Source: Chloroflexota bacterium
GTDB lineage: Bacteria > Chloroflexota > Anaerolineae > Aggregatilineales > Phototrophicaceae
Assembly: GCA_026708115.1 (NCBI GenBank)
Contig: JAPOVL010000013.1
Span: 248,001-312,000, forward strand
Direction: 5' to 3'
Length of the DNA: 64,000 bases
The position numbers were made by a program, and so were the translations under genes. Position 1 is the stretch's first letter, and each line of letters begins with the position of its first letter. The notes under the pieces were generated by a model, which made no database searches, was not told where the DNA came from, and was given only the letters and a program-made list of their open reading frames with translations. This document shows, one piece after another, positions 9,374 through 17,545 of this stretch.

Positions 9374-10318
9374 ATGAAAGCAATCCAACTGCTAGAGATT
9401 GTAGCCGCGACGGACCGCATAGGGGATTATGCCCTGCGCAGTCCGCTGCTGCGTCTTCCTGTTGAGGACGCGCCGGCGGAAATCTACCTCAAGCTGGAGA
9501 ACCTGCAGCCGATCGGCTCATTCAAGCTGCGCGGCGCGGGCAACGCGATGGCGCTGGCGACGCCCGAGCGACTCAAGCGCGGCGTCGTGACGGCCAGCGC
9601 GGGCAACATGGCGCAGGGCGTGGCTTGGCACGCGCGGCGGCTGGACATCCCTTGCCATGTGGTCGTGCCGGATCACGCGCCGGAAACCAAGCTGGACGCC
9701 ATCCGGCGCCTGGGCGGCGAAATCATCAAGACGCCCTTCGACGAATGGTGGGGCATTATCCTCAGCGGCGGCTACGAGGCGCTGCCCGGGTTGTTCATTC
9801 ATCCGGTGCGGGATCGCGACGTCATGGCCGGCAATGGCACCATTGGCCTGGAGATCCTGGAGGACTTGCCCGATGTCGATGCGGTGATCATCCCCTATGG
9901 CGGCGGCGGGCTGAGCAGCGGGATCGCCTCGGCGCTGCGCGCGCTCAAGCCGGACACGCGCATCTACGCGGTCGAAGTCGAGACGGCGGCGCCGCTGGCG
10001 GCATCGCTGGCGGCCGGTCGGCCGGTCGCGGTCGATTATCAGGCGAGCTTCGTCGATGGCATCGGCGGGGCGAGCGTGCTGCCCGAGATGTGGGAGATGG
10101 TCAGCGGCTTGCTGGATGGCGCGCTGGTGGTGACGCTGGACGAGGTGCGGGCGGCGATTCGGCTGCTGGCGGCGCGTCAGCGGGTGATTGCCGAGGGCGC
10201 GGGCGCGGCCTCTGTGGCGGCGGCGCTGGCGGGCCGGGCGGGCGCGGGCAAGGTGGTCTGCGTGGTATCGGGCGGGAATATCGATCATGATGTGTTGGCG
10301 GGGATATTGAGTGGGTAA
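9374..10318 (+). CDS. Threonine dehydratase-like PLP-dependent enzyme
   Basis: A 314-residue fold-type II PLP enzyme. K51 in SFKLRGAGNAM should hold the cofactor, TASAGNMAQG is the substrate loop and GGGGLSSGI (176 onward) binds the phosphate. No regulatory ACT domain is present, as in catabolic threonine/serine dehydratases and serine racemases. It starts three bases after the enolase-family gene. Local sequence is very GC-rich. Known reaction of the family: release of ammonia from Ser or Thr. Its pairing with the upstream dehydratase suggests catabolism of a hydroxy-amino or sugar-acid compound, which is inference. Confidence 0.85.
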   Translation: MKAIQLLEIVAATDRIGDYALRSPLLRLPVEDAPAEIYLKLENLQPIGSFKLRGAGNAMALATPERLKRGVVTASAGNMAQGVAWHARRLDIPCHVVVPDHAPETKLDAIRRLGGEIIKTPFDEWWGIILSGGYEALPGLFIHPVRDRDVMAGNGTIGLEILEDLPDVDAVIIPYGGGGLSSGIASALRALKPDTRIYAVEVETAAPLAASLAAGRPVAVDYQASFVDGIGGASVLPEMWEMVSGLLDGALVVTLDEVRAAIRLLAARQRVIAEGAGAASVAAALAGRAGAGKVVCVVSGGNIDHDVLAGILSG

Positions 10319-10319
10319 A

Positions 10320-10440
10320 CCCCCATGCCCTAAGCCCTGTGCCCCCTCGGTCCCCTGCTTCACGCTGAGGAGGCGACAGGTTTTCCAACCCCACCCCCCA
10401 GCCCCTCCCCGAGGCATCAGGGAGGGGGATCGCTAGGTGT
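10320..10440. repeat. C-rich intergenic repeat with hairpin
   Basis: The gap after the dehydratase holds C-rich text followed by CAACCCCACC...CAGCCCCTCCCC-gaggcatc-agGGAGGGGG, an inverted repeat around 10403-10428. The motif recurs with high similarity at 11590-11640 and more loosely at 2545-2605. It could act as a transcription terminator between the convergent genes at 10318 and 10519, although no long T-run follows it. Confidence 0.55.
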
Positions 10441-10518
10441 CTGTCGCTCCTGAATCTCGAACTGAAGACGATATGAGATAGACGGTCTACGGGTCGCCCC
10501 GAAGTTTTGCACTGGCTG

Positions 10519-11172
10519 TTAGTCGGTGGGCGGGACGGAGGCGAGGACGGGCAGGCCGGCGGCGATTTCGACGTCTTCGCGACGGCGCACGATGGCGCTT
10601 TCCAGGTATTCCAGCACGAAGACGACGATGGCGCCGACGAAGACGCCGGCGATGAGGCCGACCAGGGTGTTAATCATGACGTTGGGCCGGGCGCGGAAGG
10701 GCACGGGGTTGTCTTGCAGGGTCGCGACGATGCGGTCTTCGCGGCGGGCCTGTTGATTGAGCCGGTCGCGGTATTCCACCAGCAGGACGCCCCATTCGGC
10801 GGCGATGCGGCTGGCTTGGCCGGGGTCGGTGTGGTCGGCGTCGATCTGGATGAGCAAGCTGTTGATATCGGGGGCGATGCGCACGTTGGAGCGCAGTTGC
10901 TGCGGGATCATGTCCATTTGCAGGCGGTCGATGACCTCGGCGGCGCGCTGCGAGCTATCGAGATAGGCGACATGGTTGTTGAGGGTCTGCTTGGCGGCTT
11001 GGGTCAAGCCGAAGTCGCTGCGGCTGGGCACGATCAGCACCTTTTGGGTGGCGCGGTAGACCGGCGTCATTTGGCGGCTGAAGAGGAAGGCGGCGCCGGC
11101 GGCGATGATGCCGAGCAGCAGCATGATCCAGCCGCGGCGTACCAGGATACTTCCGTAGTCGATCAGGTTCAT
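10519..11172 (-). CDS. Wzz/chain-length-determinant-type membrane protein
   Basis: A 217-residue protein with a membrane span near each end (about residues 17-35 and 167-190) and a coiled extracytoplasmic part between them, the Wzz topology used by regulators of polysaccharide chain length. It begins MNLIDYGSILVRRGW, a typical Wzz entry, and ends with a short cytoplasmic tail (DVEIAAGLPVLASVPP), the linker that in many systems leads to a BY-kinase, but no kinase gene follows. No polymerase or flippase is adjacent. It may therefore serve the flippase fusion at 57188-61282 or loci outside the window. Confidence 0.8.
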   Translation of the reverse strand: MNLIDYGSILVRRGWIMLLLGIIAAGAAFLFSRQMTPVYRATQKVLIVPSRSDFGLTQAAKQTLNNHVAYLDSSQRAAEVIDRLQMDMIPQQLRSNVRIAPDINSLLIQIDADHTDPGQASRIAAEWGVLLVEYRDRLNQQARREDRIVATLQDNPVPFRARPNVMINTLVGLIAGVFVGAIVVFVLEYLESAIVRRREDVEIAAGLPVLASVPPTD

Positions 11173-11460
11173 GCGGGTAGTTTACCATAGAGATGGATAA
11201 GCTGAGACAGCAGGATTGTCCGTCTTGGTCCGTTTTCGGACAGAGGGGTGATTTATCGCCCCACAGTTCACCTTGCGCGCCCCAAAAGAGCACCTTTCGC
11301 GCCCCTTAGTATACCCGATGCGCCCCCATTTCTCCCCCAAAAAACCGCTATTTTTTCTGTGCTGTCATGGCTGAATCCCTTGCTATCACTGGGTTTGCGA
11401 GTTTCGCGGTCGGGTTTTTCGCGATGTCGGTTTTTTGGGCCGTGTGGCGGGACTGGTTAT

Positions 11461-11536
11461 GCGGTTGTTAAGGCGCGATGGGATAAGGGTAGCATGGGTT
11501 GGATGGGATTGCTAGAGCAAATGTTCGTGTTTGGGG
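11461..11536. repeat. Dispersed direct repeat, copy A
   Basis: Begins GCGGTTGTTAAGGCGCGATG and continues through GGGTTGGATGGGATTG to ATGTTCGTGTTTGGG. Copy B at 11652-11729 matches it over almost its full length with scattered substitutions. Copy C at 13349-13412 matches the left half and also shares the preceding TGGCGGGACTGGTTAT, which in copy A is at 11445-11460. Confidence 0.8.
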
Positions 11537-11589
11537 AAATTCAATTCGAAGGCAGATGGGCGCGAAGGGATAGGATTGAACCACCGAGG

Positions 11590-11640
11590 GTTTTCAACCC
11601 CACCCTAAATCCCTCCCCGAAGCTTCAGGGAGGGACTTTT
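11590..11640. terminator. Hairpin element followed by T-run
   Basis: The inverted repeat TCCCTCCCCGAAG-cttc-AGGGAGGGA is followed by CTTTTTT, so it fits a rho-independent terminator on the plus strand. It is nearly the same text as the repeat at 10320-10440, so it is also a member of that dispersed family. Confidence 0.55.
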
Positions 11641-11651
11641 TTGCAGGCGTG

Positions 11652-11729
11652 ATGCGGTTGTTAAGGCGCGATGGGATTAGGGTAGCATAGGTTGGATGGG
11701 AATGGTAGATCAAATGTTCGTGATTGGGA
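11652..11729. repeat. Dispersed direct repeat, copy B
   Basis: ATGCGGTTGTTAAGGCGCGA through GGTTGGATGGGAATGG to CAAATGTTCGTGATTGGG, parallel to copy A. It ends about 80 bases before the AlbA_2-type gene. Confidence 0.8.
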
Positions 11730-11810
11730 ATTCATCACAAAGGTTCATTCAGACTGCCATTCAGGACTCAACTTGCGTATAATGCAACAATTACAAATTG
11801 GGGGACGCCA

Positions 11811-13163
11811 ATGTCGGACATGGAACAGCAGCGGCGACTACAGATTCTCGCCAATCCAGCAGAAACGCGCACTATTGAATGCAAGTCCTGGCTGGACTTG
11901 AGTGACAACAAGATTAAAGCGAAGCTGGCCAAGGCTGCGATTGCAATGGCAAATTCGGGCGGGGGCACGATTGCGTTAGGAATCTCCGAAGACGAAACGA
12001 ACGGCAAGAAGCTTGTATGTAAGCCGAGACCGTCTAACGTGGCGCGATATAACAGTGATGACGTGGGTTCGGCCATAAACAAATACGCGGAACCTGAATT
12101 GGAGCCCAAACTTGTGTTCGAGAATCATCCCGATTCAGGCGACGAGCATGCGTTTGTCGAGATTGCGGGTGGCATGCATCAGCCTGTATTTGCGAAAAGA
12201 CAGTTGAACGGAGAAATCGAAAAGCTCGCCTGTTACATTCGCAAACCGAGTCCGCCTAGAAGCGAGGTGCCGCATACAGCGCAAGAATGGCGTGACCTAC
12301 TTCAACGGTGTGTTTTGGGCAGTAGAGACAGTTTGCTTGGTAGTATAAGGACGATTATCGACGGCAGGCTATTGGATACATCGTCGTCCGTATCGGACGA
12401 ACAGAACCTCATTGAGTTTATGGCTGCGTCAGAAGATCGCTGGCGAGGTCGTCTGGGGGCACTCGAAGACGATCATGTCGCACATTTCCGGCACGGCTAC
12501 TGGACAGCCGCGTTTTCAATCTTGGGCGCTCCGCCCAGTTCATCTCACATAGAATTGCGAAGAAATATAGATGAAGCGAAAGAAGGAAGCCGGACAGACT
12601 ATGGACCGTTTTGGGAACAATACCGGCACGGTCCCGAGGCAATCCCTACGAACGACGGGTTTGAAGCTTGGCTGGCCAATCCGGTGGCAAAGGAGTATTA
12701 TGACCCGCGGGAGTGTTGCTTTTGGCGCGCTACGCTGGACGGGCAATTCTATTACCTTGACGCATTTTACGAGGACGCTGGATTTCTGAGTATGGCACCC
12801 GGGCATTTATATGATATTTCGGTTTCCTTAAAGCGATATGGCCAGATGTTTATGTTCGCGGGACGGATCGCTAGAATGTTTGGCGAAAACGCAGAAGTGC
12901 TGATGTGCTCGCAACTGACGGGAGTGATGGATCGCCTGCTTTCCAGTGAACGATTATGGTGGCTTAAACGAAGAGGATTCATTAGCAAGGTTGCCACCAT
13001 CTCTTTTGTGCCGATCCGTGTGACTCCTCAGGAGATAGACGACAATCTGGTTGAAATTCTGTTGGAGTTTCTCCATCCCGTGTATGTGCTGTTTAATCTG
13101 TATGACTTAGAGCGAAAATTAGTAGCTGTGGAGATTGACAATCTCAAAAGTGGAATTTGGTAG
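11811..13163 (+). CDS. AlbA_2 (Schlafen-type) domain protein
   Basis: A 450-residue protein starting at the ATG at 11811, chosen because GGGGGAC stands just before it. The N-terminal 100 residues have the AlbA_2 layout: ETRTIECKSWLDLS, then AIAMANSGGGTIALGI, the motif in which an acidic EfK-type strand is followed by a Gly-rich turn. AlbA_2 domains bind nucleic acid and are common in transcription regulators and defence proteins. The remaining 330 residues are not recognised and contain no membrane span. The gene is AT-richer than the metabolic genes to its left and lies between copies B and C of a direct repeat, which suggests transfer. Confidence 0.72.
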   Translation: MSDMEQQRRLQILANPAETRTIECKSWLDLSDNKIKAKLAKAAIAMANSGGGTIALGISEDETNGKKLVCKPRPSNVARYNSDDVGSAINKYAEPELEPKLVFENHPDSGDEHAFVEIAGGMHQPVFAKRQLNGEIEKLACYIRKPSPPRSEVPHTAQEWRDLLQRCVLGSRDSLLGSIRTIIDGRLLDTSSSVSDEQNLIEFMAASEDRWRGRLGALEDDHVAHFRHGYWTAAFSILGAPPSSSHIELRRNIDEAKEGSRTDYGPFWEQYRHGPEAIPTNDGFEAWLANPVAKEYYDPRECCFWRATLDGQFYYLDAFYEDAGFLSMAPGHLYDISVSLKRYGQMFMFAGRIARMFGENAEVLMCSQLTGVMDRLLSSERLWWLKRRGFISKVATISFVPIRVTPQEIDDNLVEILLEFLHPVYVLFNLYDLERKLVAVEIDNLKSGIW

Positions 13164-13216
13164 CAAGCATGGCTGATTATCTTGAAGTGCAAGCCGTAAG
13201 TGCTGGGGAAAGATGG

Positions 13217-13336
13217 TCACCCACCCTCCACAATCGCCACCTCATCCTTGCTCAGCCCATACAGCCGGTAGACCAGCGCGTCAATCTCGCGCTCCGCCCG
13301 CTCAATCCGCTGATTGATCACGCCAGGGAGAATGTT
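13217..13336 (-). pseudogene. 3' remnant of an Eco57I/PglX-type restriction-methylase gene
   Basis: Read on the minus strand, the last 35 or so codons before the TGA at 13217 give ERAEREIDALVYRLYGLS and end in DEVAIVEGG. The pattern REID.LVY.LYGL...EI.IVEG is the standard extreme C-terminus of large DNA methyltransferase/restriction proteins. Nothing of the rest of such a gene is present. The frame upstream runs into repeat copy C. I treat it as the tail of a deleted gene. Confidence 0.75.
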
Positions 13337-13348
13337 TTTTGGCCATCT

Positions 13349-13412
13349 GGCGGGACTGGTTATGCGGTTGTATAGGCGCGATGGGATTAGGGTCGCATAG
13401 ATTGGGTGTGAG
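13349..13412. repeat. Dispersed direct repeat, copy C
   Basis: TGGCGGGACTGGTTATGCGG, then TTGTATAGGCGCGATGGGAT and a diverged right half. It abuts the restriction-gene remnant. Copies A and B lie on the other side of the AlbA_2-type gene, so that gene is bracketed by the repeats in the same orientation. Confidence 0.7.
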
Positions 13413-13581
13413 TGGGCGACTATATGGGCGCGCGAAGGCATCGCTGCAATCTGCCTCAGTTGTCGGAAGCTATTGAAGTCAGATGCAATTCAATGTTCGA
13501 TCAGACTTCGTCAAGGGAAAGTCACAATTGCACTCGTGCTATAGATATCAAAGGCCACCGCGTTTGTTGGCTGAAAAACAG

Positions 13582-14823
13582 TCACGCGTTACTGCCATCG
13601 GGCTCAGAGACGCCGTTGAAGTCTACAAGAATATGAACATTTCCACTGTCTCCATCACGAATTAGTCTAACTTGGAAAGGACCTTGAGGAACATATTCGT
13701 GTTCGTGCTCCATAAATCTCCAGGGGCTTTGCATCAATCTCGTCCTAAGTTTGTGCTCCTCAGAACGAGAAAGTGGGTTGATCGGTCCGTAAGTGGATTC
13801 GAGATCACGTCTTATTCTCTCTACTTCAAAACTTGGAACGTGCAGACCATGGAGCCACTGATTTGTGACACTTGCCGAAGAACCATCAAACTTGTTCTTA
13901 GAACGGACACTACGAAAACGTGAGCTTGAGCGAGGTACTTCTCCAACACTCTCGAACCATGTGTAGTCGGGGGGAAGATTCCGGATGCTCTCAATCGTCG
14001 CGGACGAAATGTCGAGCTTGAAGTGGTCCTTTGCGTACTCGACAAAAGGAACTGTCTTGTAGATATACATATCCATGCTGGCGAGTTGTTGGATTTCCTT
14101 TCTTAAATCGGGTCGTGGACAGCTTACGCTTCCTTTCTTGTAGTACCAGTCATTGTCATTGGTTGTCATAATGATGGGTTTCTCTTCGGTCATACTGAAT
14201 TCAAGTATCTGAAGCCATCCGACCAAGTCGCCGTCGGGATCAGACAGTTCCTTCTTTTCATCCTTACTTGAAAAACTGGTTCCATGCTTGGTTTTCCATT
14301 CCTTGACCCTTTTTTCACGATCCGACTTTTCGAACGCGTCTCCATAACTATCCTTTAACAGAGAGAGTATTTTATCTTCCAAAGGGTCTTTCCGCAATCT
14401 CTCCCTGTTTTTCTTGGCGAACTTCTTGTAATCTTGGCTGATTTCCTTAAAGAGCTTATCCACTTTCTCTAGCTGGTGGGAAGAACTATAGCCATTCTGA
14501 TTCTTGAACTGATTAAGTCGTTCCTCTAGTTTTCCGTAAATCTCATCTATGGTAGTCTGCAGATCCCGCGAGTTCTTGCTGTATGAATTGTCAACTTCAT
14601 GGTGAATTTTGATAAGGTTTTCACGGTACTCCCAAATGAATTGGTGCGGCATCCAAAGCCGATCCATGTCTTTAAGTTTTTCGAGAACTTTTAATAAGTC
14701 TTGGTTGGCTTCAGAAGATAGCCGAAACATGTCGAGCAGCACATTTGCGTCGAACACAAACGTCGCTTGATCCCAGAGTTCATTAAAGTCAGGTCTATAG
14801 TATCCGAAGAACTCATCCTTCAT
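13582..14823 (-). CDS. PIN-like domain protein (DUF4935 type)
   Basis: A 413-residue protein. The N-terminus has TFVFDANVLLDMFRLS, with the first acidic residue of a PIN-type RNase site, and about 190 residues later DPDGDLVGWLQILEFS and PIIMTTNDNDWYYK carry the further acidic residues of PIN_8/DUF4935. Between them is a long charged helical insert (about 85-190). The C-terminal 120 residues are unrecognised. The start is the ATG at 14823, with AGAAGAG before it, rather than the ATG at 14841. PIN-like enzymes cut RNA and often act as toxins or in defence. No partner antitoxin is adjacent. Confidence 0.75.
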   Translation of the reverse strand: MKDEFFGYYRPDFNELWDQATFVFDANVLLDMFRLSSEANQDLLKVLEKLKDMDRLWMPHQFIWEYRENLIKIHHEVDNSYSKNSRDLQTTIDEIYGKLEERLNQFKNQNGYSSSHQLEKVDKLFKEISQDYKKFAKKNRERLRKDPLEDKILSLLKDSYGDAFEKSDREKRVKEWKTKHGTSFSSKDEKKELSDPDGDLVGWLQILEFSMTEEKPIIMTTNDNDWYYKKGSVSCPRPDLRKEIQQLASMDMYIYKTVPFVEYAKDHFKLDISSATIESIRNLPPDYTWFESVGEVPRSSSRFRSVRSKNKFDGSSASVTNQWLHGLHVPSFEVERIRRDLESTYGPINPLSRSEEHKLRTRLMQSPWRFMEHEHEYVPQGPFQVRLIRDGDSGNVHILVDFNGVSEPDGSNA

Positions 14824-14969
14824 ATTGGCAACTCTTCTCATACTATTGAATGGTCGGTTTTGCCTGCATCGAACGTATTCTAAGGTACATATTAGTGTAT
14901 GTCCACGACACTTCTATGATTGAAAACACTGCGGAGGAACGCTACAAAACCTCACAAGCAAAGTTTCAC

Positions 14970-15089
14970 CCCTCCATATCAATCACGATCTTGACCGCGC
15001 CTTCGTCTTGCAGGTGATGCAGTTCGTAGGCCTCCAGGTCGTCCTCGACCTTGAAGGTATGCGTGATCGTGCGGGCGGTGTCGACGGCG
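14970..15089. repeat. Direct repeat: detached 3' end of the alcohol dehydrogenase gene
   Basis: This 120-base stretch matches 16415-16534, the 3' coding end of the alcohol dehydrogenase gene, with six mismatches by my hand alignment (about 95 percent). It lies in the same orientation, and read on the minus strand it still encodes LEAYELHHLQDEGAVKIVID. The stop codon is not preserved. Exactly the two-gene unit 15113-16210 lies between the copies. Confidence 0.9.
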
Positions 15090-15112
15090 AGGAAAGTGTG
15101 GTCGAGTGCGGG

Positions 15113-15718
15113 TCATTGCGCCATGAGCAGTTTGTGTTGATGTTCCGCCATACCGACAAGACGCGTCATGATGGCGGCGCCCATGTTGAGTTCGCCTTCC
15201 GTACGTTTAAGCGCGTCCGAGGAGTTGGTTATCGCAACGTCGAGACCTGGCAAGGCGCCGGCGCTTCCCTTGATGGCGGCAGCCAGATTGGATATTTGAG
15301 CCACAAGGCCGGGAATCCTGTCGCGGAGCCGCGTGAGTTCGTCAACCATATCGCGAATCTCAGTCGGGTCGGCGTTGTCATTGTGTCCGGCGTCGAGGAG
15401 ATAGAAGCTGACGCTCTGTTCCAATTCTGTCCAGGTTTGGTTCAGGGTTGAATCCGGATCGTGGGTGCTTGCAGCAAATTGAAGCAAGATATTGGAATAG
15501 CGCTGGACAATGTCGCGTTTTTGTTCGTGTATGTCGTCTGGAAGGGGCGAAGATAGCAGCAGATCGATTGTTTCCTGCGAGATGGCTCGGACTTGGACGC
15601 GCAACTCGTCTGTCGCGTCTTGGAAGTATTCGACCTGCTCGCCGATTTTGCCCAATACCTTATCGGGCATTCCCCATAGGATTACCCATTCCGGGACCTT
15701 GGCTTCTCTTGCGACCAT
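15113..15718 (-). CDS. Unrecognised helical protein, partner of the deoxyribosyltransferase-like gene
   Basis: A 201-residue soluble protein, almost wholly predicted helical by eye, with heptad-like stretches such as IGEQVEYFQDATDELRVQV and VDELTRLRDRIPGLVAQISN. It has no signal peptide and no membrane span. I do not recognise a family. It follows 15731-16210 on the same strand with a 12-base gap, so the two are surely co-transcribed. A coiled-coil partner next to a TIR-like or deoxyribosyltransferase-like protein could be a sensor, filament former or antitoxin. None of these is shown by the sequence. Confidence 0.7.
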   Translation of the reverse strand: MVAREAKVPEWVILWGMPDKVLGKIGEQVEYFQDATDELRVQVRAISQETIDLLLSSPLPDDIHEQKRDIVQRYSNILLQFAASTHDPDSTLNQTWTELEQSVSFYLLDAGHNDNADPTEIRDMVDELTRLRDRIPGLVAQISNLAAAIKGSAGALPGLDVAITNSSDALKRTEGELNMGAAIMTRLVGMAEHQHKLLMAQ

Positions 15719-15730
15719 GTCAGCGTCCTT

Positions 15731-16210
15731 TCATTTTCTCGCGGAAGGTTGGGTGATTATGCGTCTTGTAGCGGCTCGCGCGAAGCTACTTACCATGTTT
15801 GAGAAGACGTAATTGCCATTTTCAGCACGTTCGATGACGCTCAACAGCTTCATAGATAGGCCAGATCTGTGATCGCCGTCTACGATATAGGGAATCACGT
15901 TTTGCGACTTGATGTCAAACATGAGGTCCAGAGTCTGTGAGATCTGTATTGTCCTCTTATTCAAGGTGTGCGCTATTCCCAATTCGTAGGTCACATTGGG
16001 ATTGCTACCAGTGAGATCGGCGATTATGTAGTCAGCGTCCCACAGGTTGAGCACGATCTGGTCATAAATGTTCTCGTAAAAGATGGTGTTATCGCTGGGA
16101 TCGTCTGCGCGGCTGACCCTGTGTCCGGCATTTTCCAGTGGATCTTTTATGAGATGACGGTAGACTGCATCAAACTCGCTGTCAAATGGCATGATTACAA
16201 AGACATTCAT
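15731..16210 (-). CDS. Nucleoside 2-deoxyribosyltransferase/TIR-like protein
   Basis: A 159-residue protein. It opens with NVFVIMPFDSEFDAVYRHLI, the first strand and loop of this Rossmann-like fold, and has ADLTGSNPNVTYELGIAHTL near residues 67-86, where the conserved Glu of YELG matches the catalytic Glu of nucleoside 2-deoxyribosyltransferases and of TIR-type NADases. Such short stand-alone versions are frequent in defence loci. The substrate could be NAD or a nucleotide; the sequence does not decide. It is the first gene of a two-gene unit bracketed by the duplicated dehydrogenase end. Confidence 0.78.
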   Translation of the reverse strand: MNVFVIMPFDSEFDAVYRHLIKDPLENAGHRVSRADDPSDNTIFYENIYDQIVLNLWDADYIIADLTGSNPNVTYELGIAHTLNKRTIQISQTLDLMFDIKSQNVIPYIVDGDHRSGLSMKLLSVIERAENGNYVFSNMVSSFARAATRRIITQPSARK

Positions 16211-16410
16211 AAAGGACCCAGCGCTGCAATGTATGTGAGATTGAGATTAGAGATATTTTGTTCTAATGTCAAGTATAATGCTGAGGGGCGATCATTTGCC
16301 TAGTGTCGCTCTAGCGCGGTTTCGGTGTGCTAAGCCTCTTGAGCGGCAAACTCGATTAGTCAGGCTTCGAGCGATAATCCGCATTTGTTTCTCTTGAAGA
16401 TGCGTAGAAT
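16211..16410. other. 200-base spacer
   Basis: AT-rich spacer upstream of the deoxyribosyltransferase-like gene; its promoter should be here. I see no clear paired -35/-10 or operator and no gene. Confidence 0.4.
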
Positions 16411-17388
16411 TTAGCCCTCCATATCAATCACGATCTTGACCGCGCCTTCGTCTTGAAGGTGATGCAGTTCGTAGGCCTCCAGCACGTCCTGGAACTTGAA
16501 GGTATGCGTGATCATGCGGGCGGTGTCGACGGCGCCGCTGTTGATGTAGTCCAGGGCTTGGCGGGTGCAGGCGTGGCCGGGGTCGTTGATGGTGCCGACG
16601 CGGGATTTCACGGTGAGGGATTTCCAGAAGCACTCGAAGATGGGGAAGTCCATGTTCGCGGAGCGGGGCACGCCGAAGATGAGCAGGAAAGCGTCTTGGG
16701 GGGCGACCCCGACGGCCAGGCGGATGGCGGCTGCTTCGCCGGCGGCTTCGACCAGGACATCGGGCAGTTGCCCGTCGTTGAGGTCGCGCAGGGCGTCCCG
16801 CAGCGCGGCTGGCGACAGGCCGGCGTTGTGGATGGTATGGGTAGCGCCGTAAGCCTCACTGTAGCGCAGGCGGTAATCCTTGACGTCGAGGGCGATGATC
16901 TTGGCGGCGCCGCGCTGCTGCAGGGCGAAGTTGAACCACAAGCCGGCCGAGCCTTGCCCGATGACGGCGACGGTCTTGCCCTGTAGATCGGGCAGGACTT
17001 GCGAGGCGTAGAGCACGGTGCCGAATTGCTGGGCTTGGACCGAGTGTTCCAGGGGCGTGGCGGGGTCGAGCGGCAGCAGGCGGTCGACGGGCGCGAGGTA
17101 ATATTCGCACATGGCGCGGTGATCGGGGGCCAGGCAGAGCACGGGCTGGCCGATCTGGAAGCCGTTATGGGCGGGGTCGATGGCTTCGATGCGGCCGACC
17201 ATCTCGTGCCCGGTTTCGCCGATGGGGGAGGGGTAGCGGTCGTCCGGCAGGTAATGGATATGGCGGACATCGCTGCCGCAGAGGGACAGGCGCAGGGTCT
17301 TGACGATGGCGTGATCGGCGATAAGCTGGGGCTTGGGCGCATCGACGAAGGCGGGCTGGCCGCGGGCGATTATCTGGACGGCTTTCAT
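16411..17388 (-). CDS. Zinc-type medium-chain alcohol dehydrogenase family protein
   Basis: A 325-residue MDR-family protein starting at the ATG at 17388, with GGAGA upstream; the frame extends to 17508 but only through an unlikely basic stretch. The catalytic zinc site is seen as the Cys of SLCGSDVRHIH and GETGHEMVGRIE. The four-Cys structural zinc loop is missing (CLAPDHRAMCEYY region). The nucleotide-binding turn is VIGQGSAGLWF. Likely an NAD(P)-dependent oxidation of an alcohol or polyol. Its last 120 coding bases are duplicated at 14970-15089. Confidence 0.85.
   Translation of the reverse strand: MKAVQIIARGQPAFVDAPKPQLIADHAIVKTLRLSLCGSDVRHIHYLPDDRYPSPIGETGHEMVGRIEAIDPAHNGFQIGQPVLCLAPDHRAMCEYYLAPVDRLLPLDPATPLEHSVQAQQFGTVLYASQVLPDLQGKTVAVIGQGSAGLWFNFALQQRGAAKIIALDVKDYRLRYSEAYGATHTIHNAGLSPAALRDALRDLNDGQLPDVLVEAAGEAAAIRLAVGVAPQDAFLLIFGVPRSANMDFPIFECFWKSLTVKSRVGTINDPGHACTRQALDYINSGAVDTARMITHTFKFQDVLEAYELHHLQDEGAVKIVIDMEG
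16415..16534. repeat. Direct repeat: 3' end of the intact alcohol dehydrogenase gene
   Basis: The second copy of the 120-base repeat at 14970-15089, here as the functional gene end. Differences are clustered in one short window (CGTCCTGGAAC against CGTCCTCGACC) plus two isolated changes. Confidence 0.9.
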
Positions 17389-17545
17389 GGGCTGGGTTCT
17401 CCGGGCGTGTCGGGCACAATGGCGCTGATTATAGCATTGTCGCGTGAATCGGTTAGGTCGTGATTGGGGGTTGTTCGCGCCTATCCACCGGCATCCTCTA
17501 CGATGCATCTGACGTAAAGCGAGCGCGCCGCTCGACCTTCTCAGC

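Larger units (their letters stand above)
11173..11810. other. 638-base gene-free spacer with repeats
   Basis: No convincing gene is seen here. It contains two copies of a direct repeat (11461-11536 and 11652-11729) and one hairpin element (11590-11640). Frames that stay open, such as 11248-11652, are low-complexity and cross the repeats. A Shine-Dalgarno-like GGGGG precedes the next gene. Confidence 0.6.

Noticed and set aside
9518..10417. A 299-codon frame opposite the dehydratase gene
   Set aside because: Antisense shadow with Arg/His-rich composition. The plus-strand product is a complete PLP enzyme.
11248..11652. A 134-codon plus-strand frame in the repeat-bearing spacer
   Set aside because: It crosses copy A and the hairpin element, has no ribosome binding site and gives no plausible protein.
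13157..13375. A 72-codon frame after the AlbA_2-type gene
   Set aside because: It runs antisense through the restriction-gene remnant and into copy C. No independent support.
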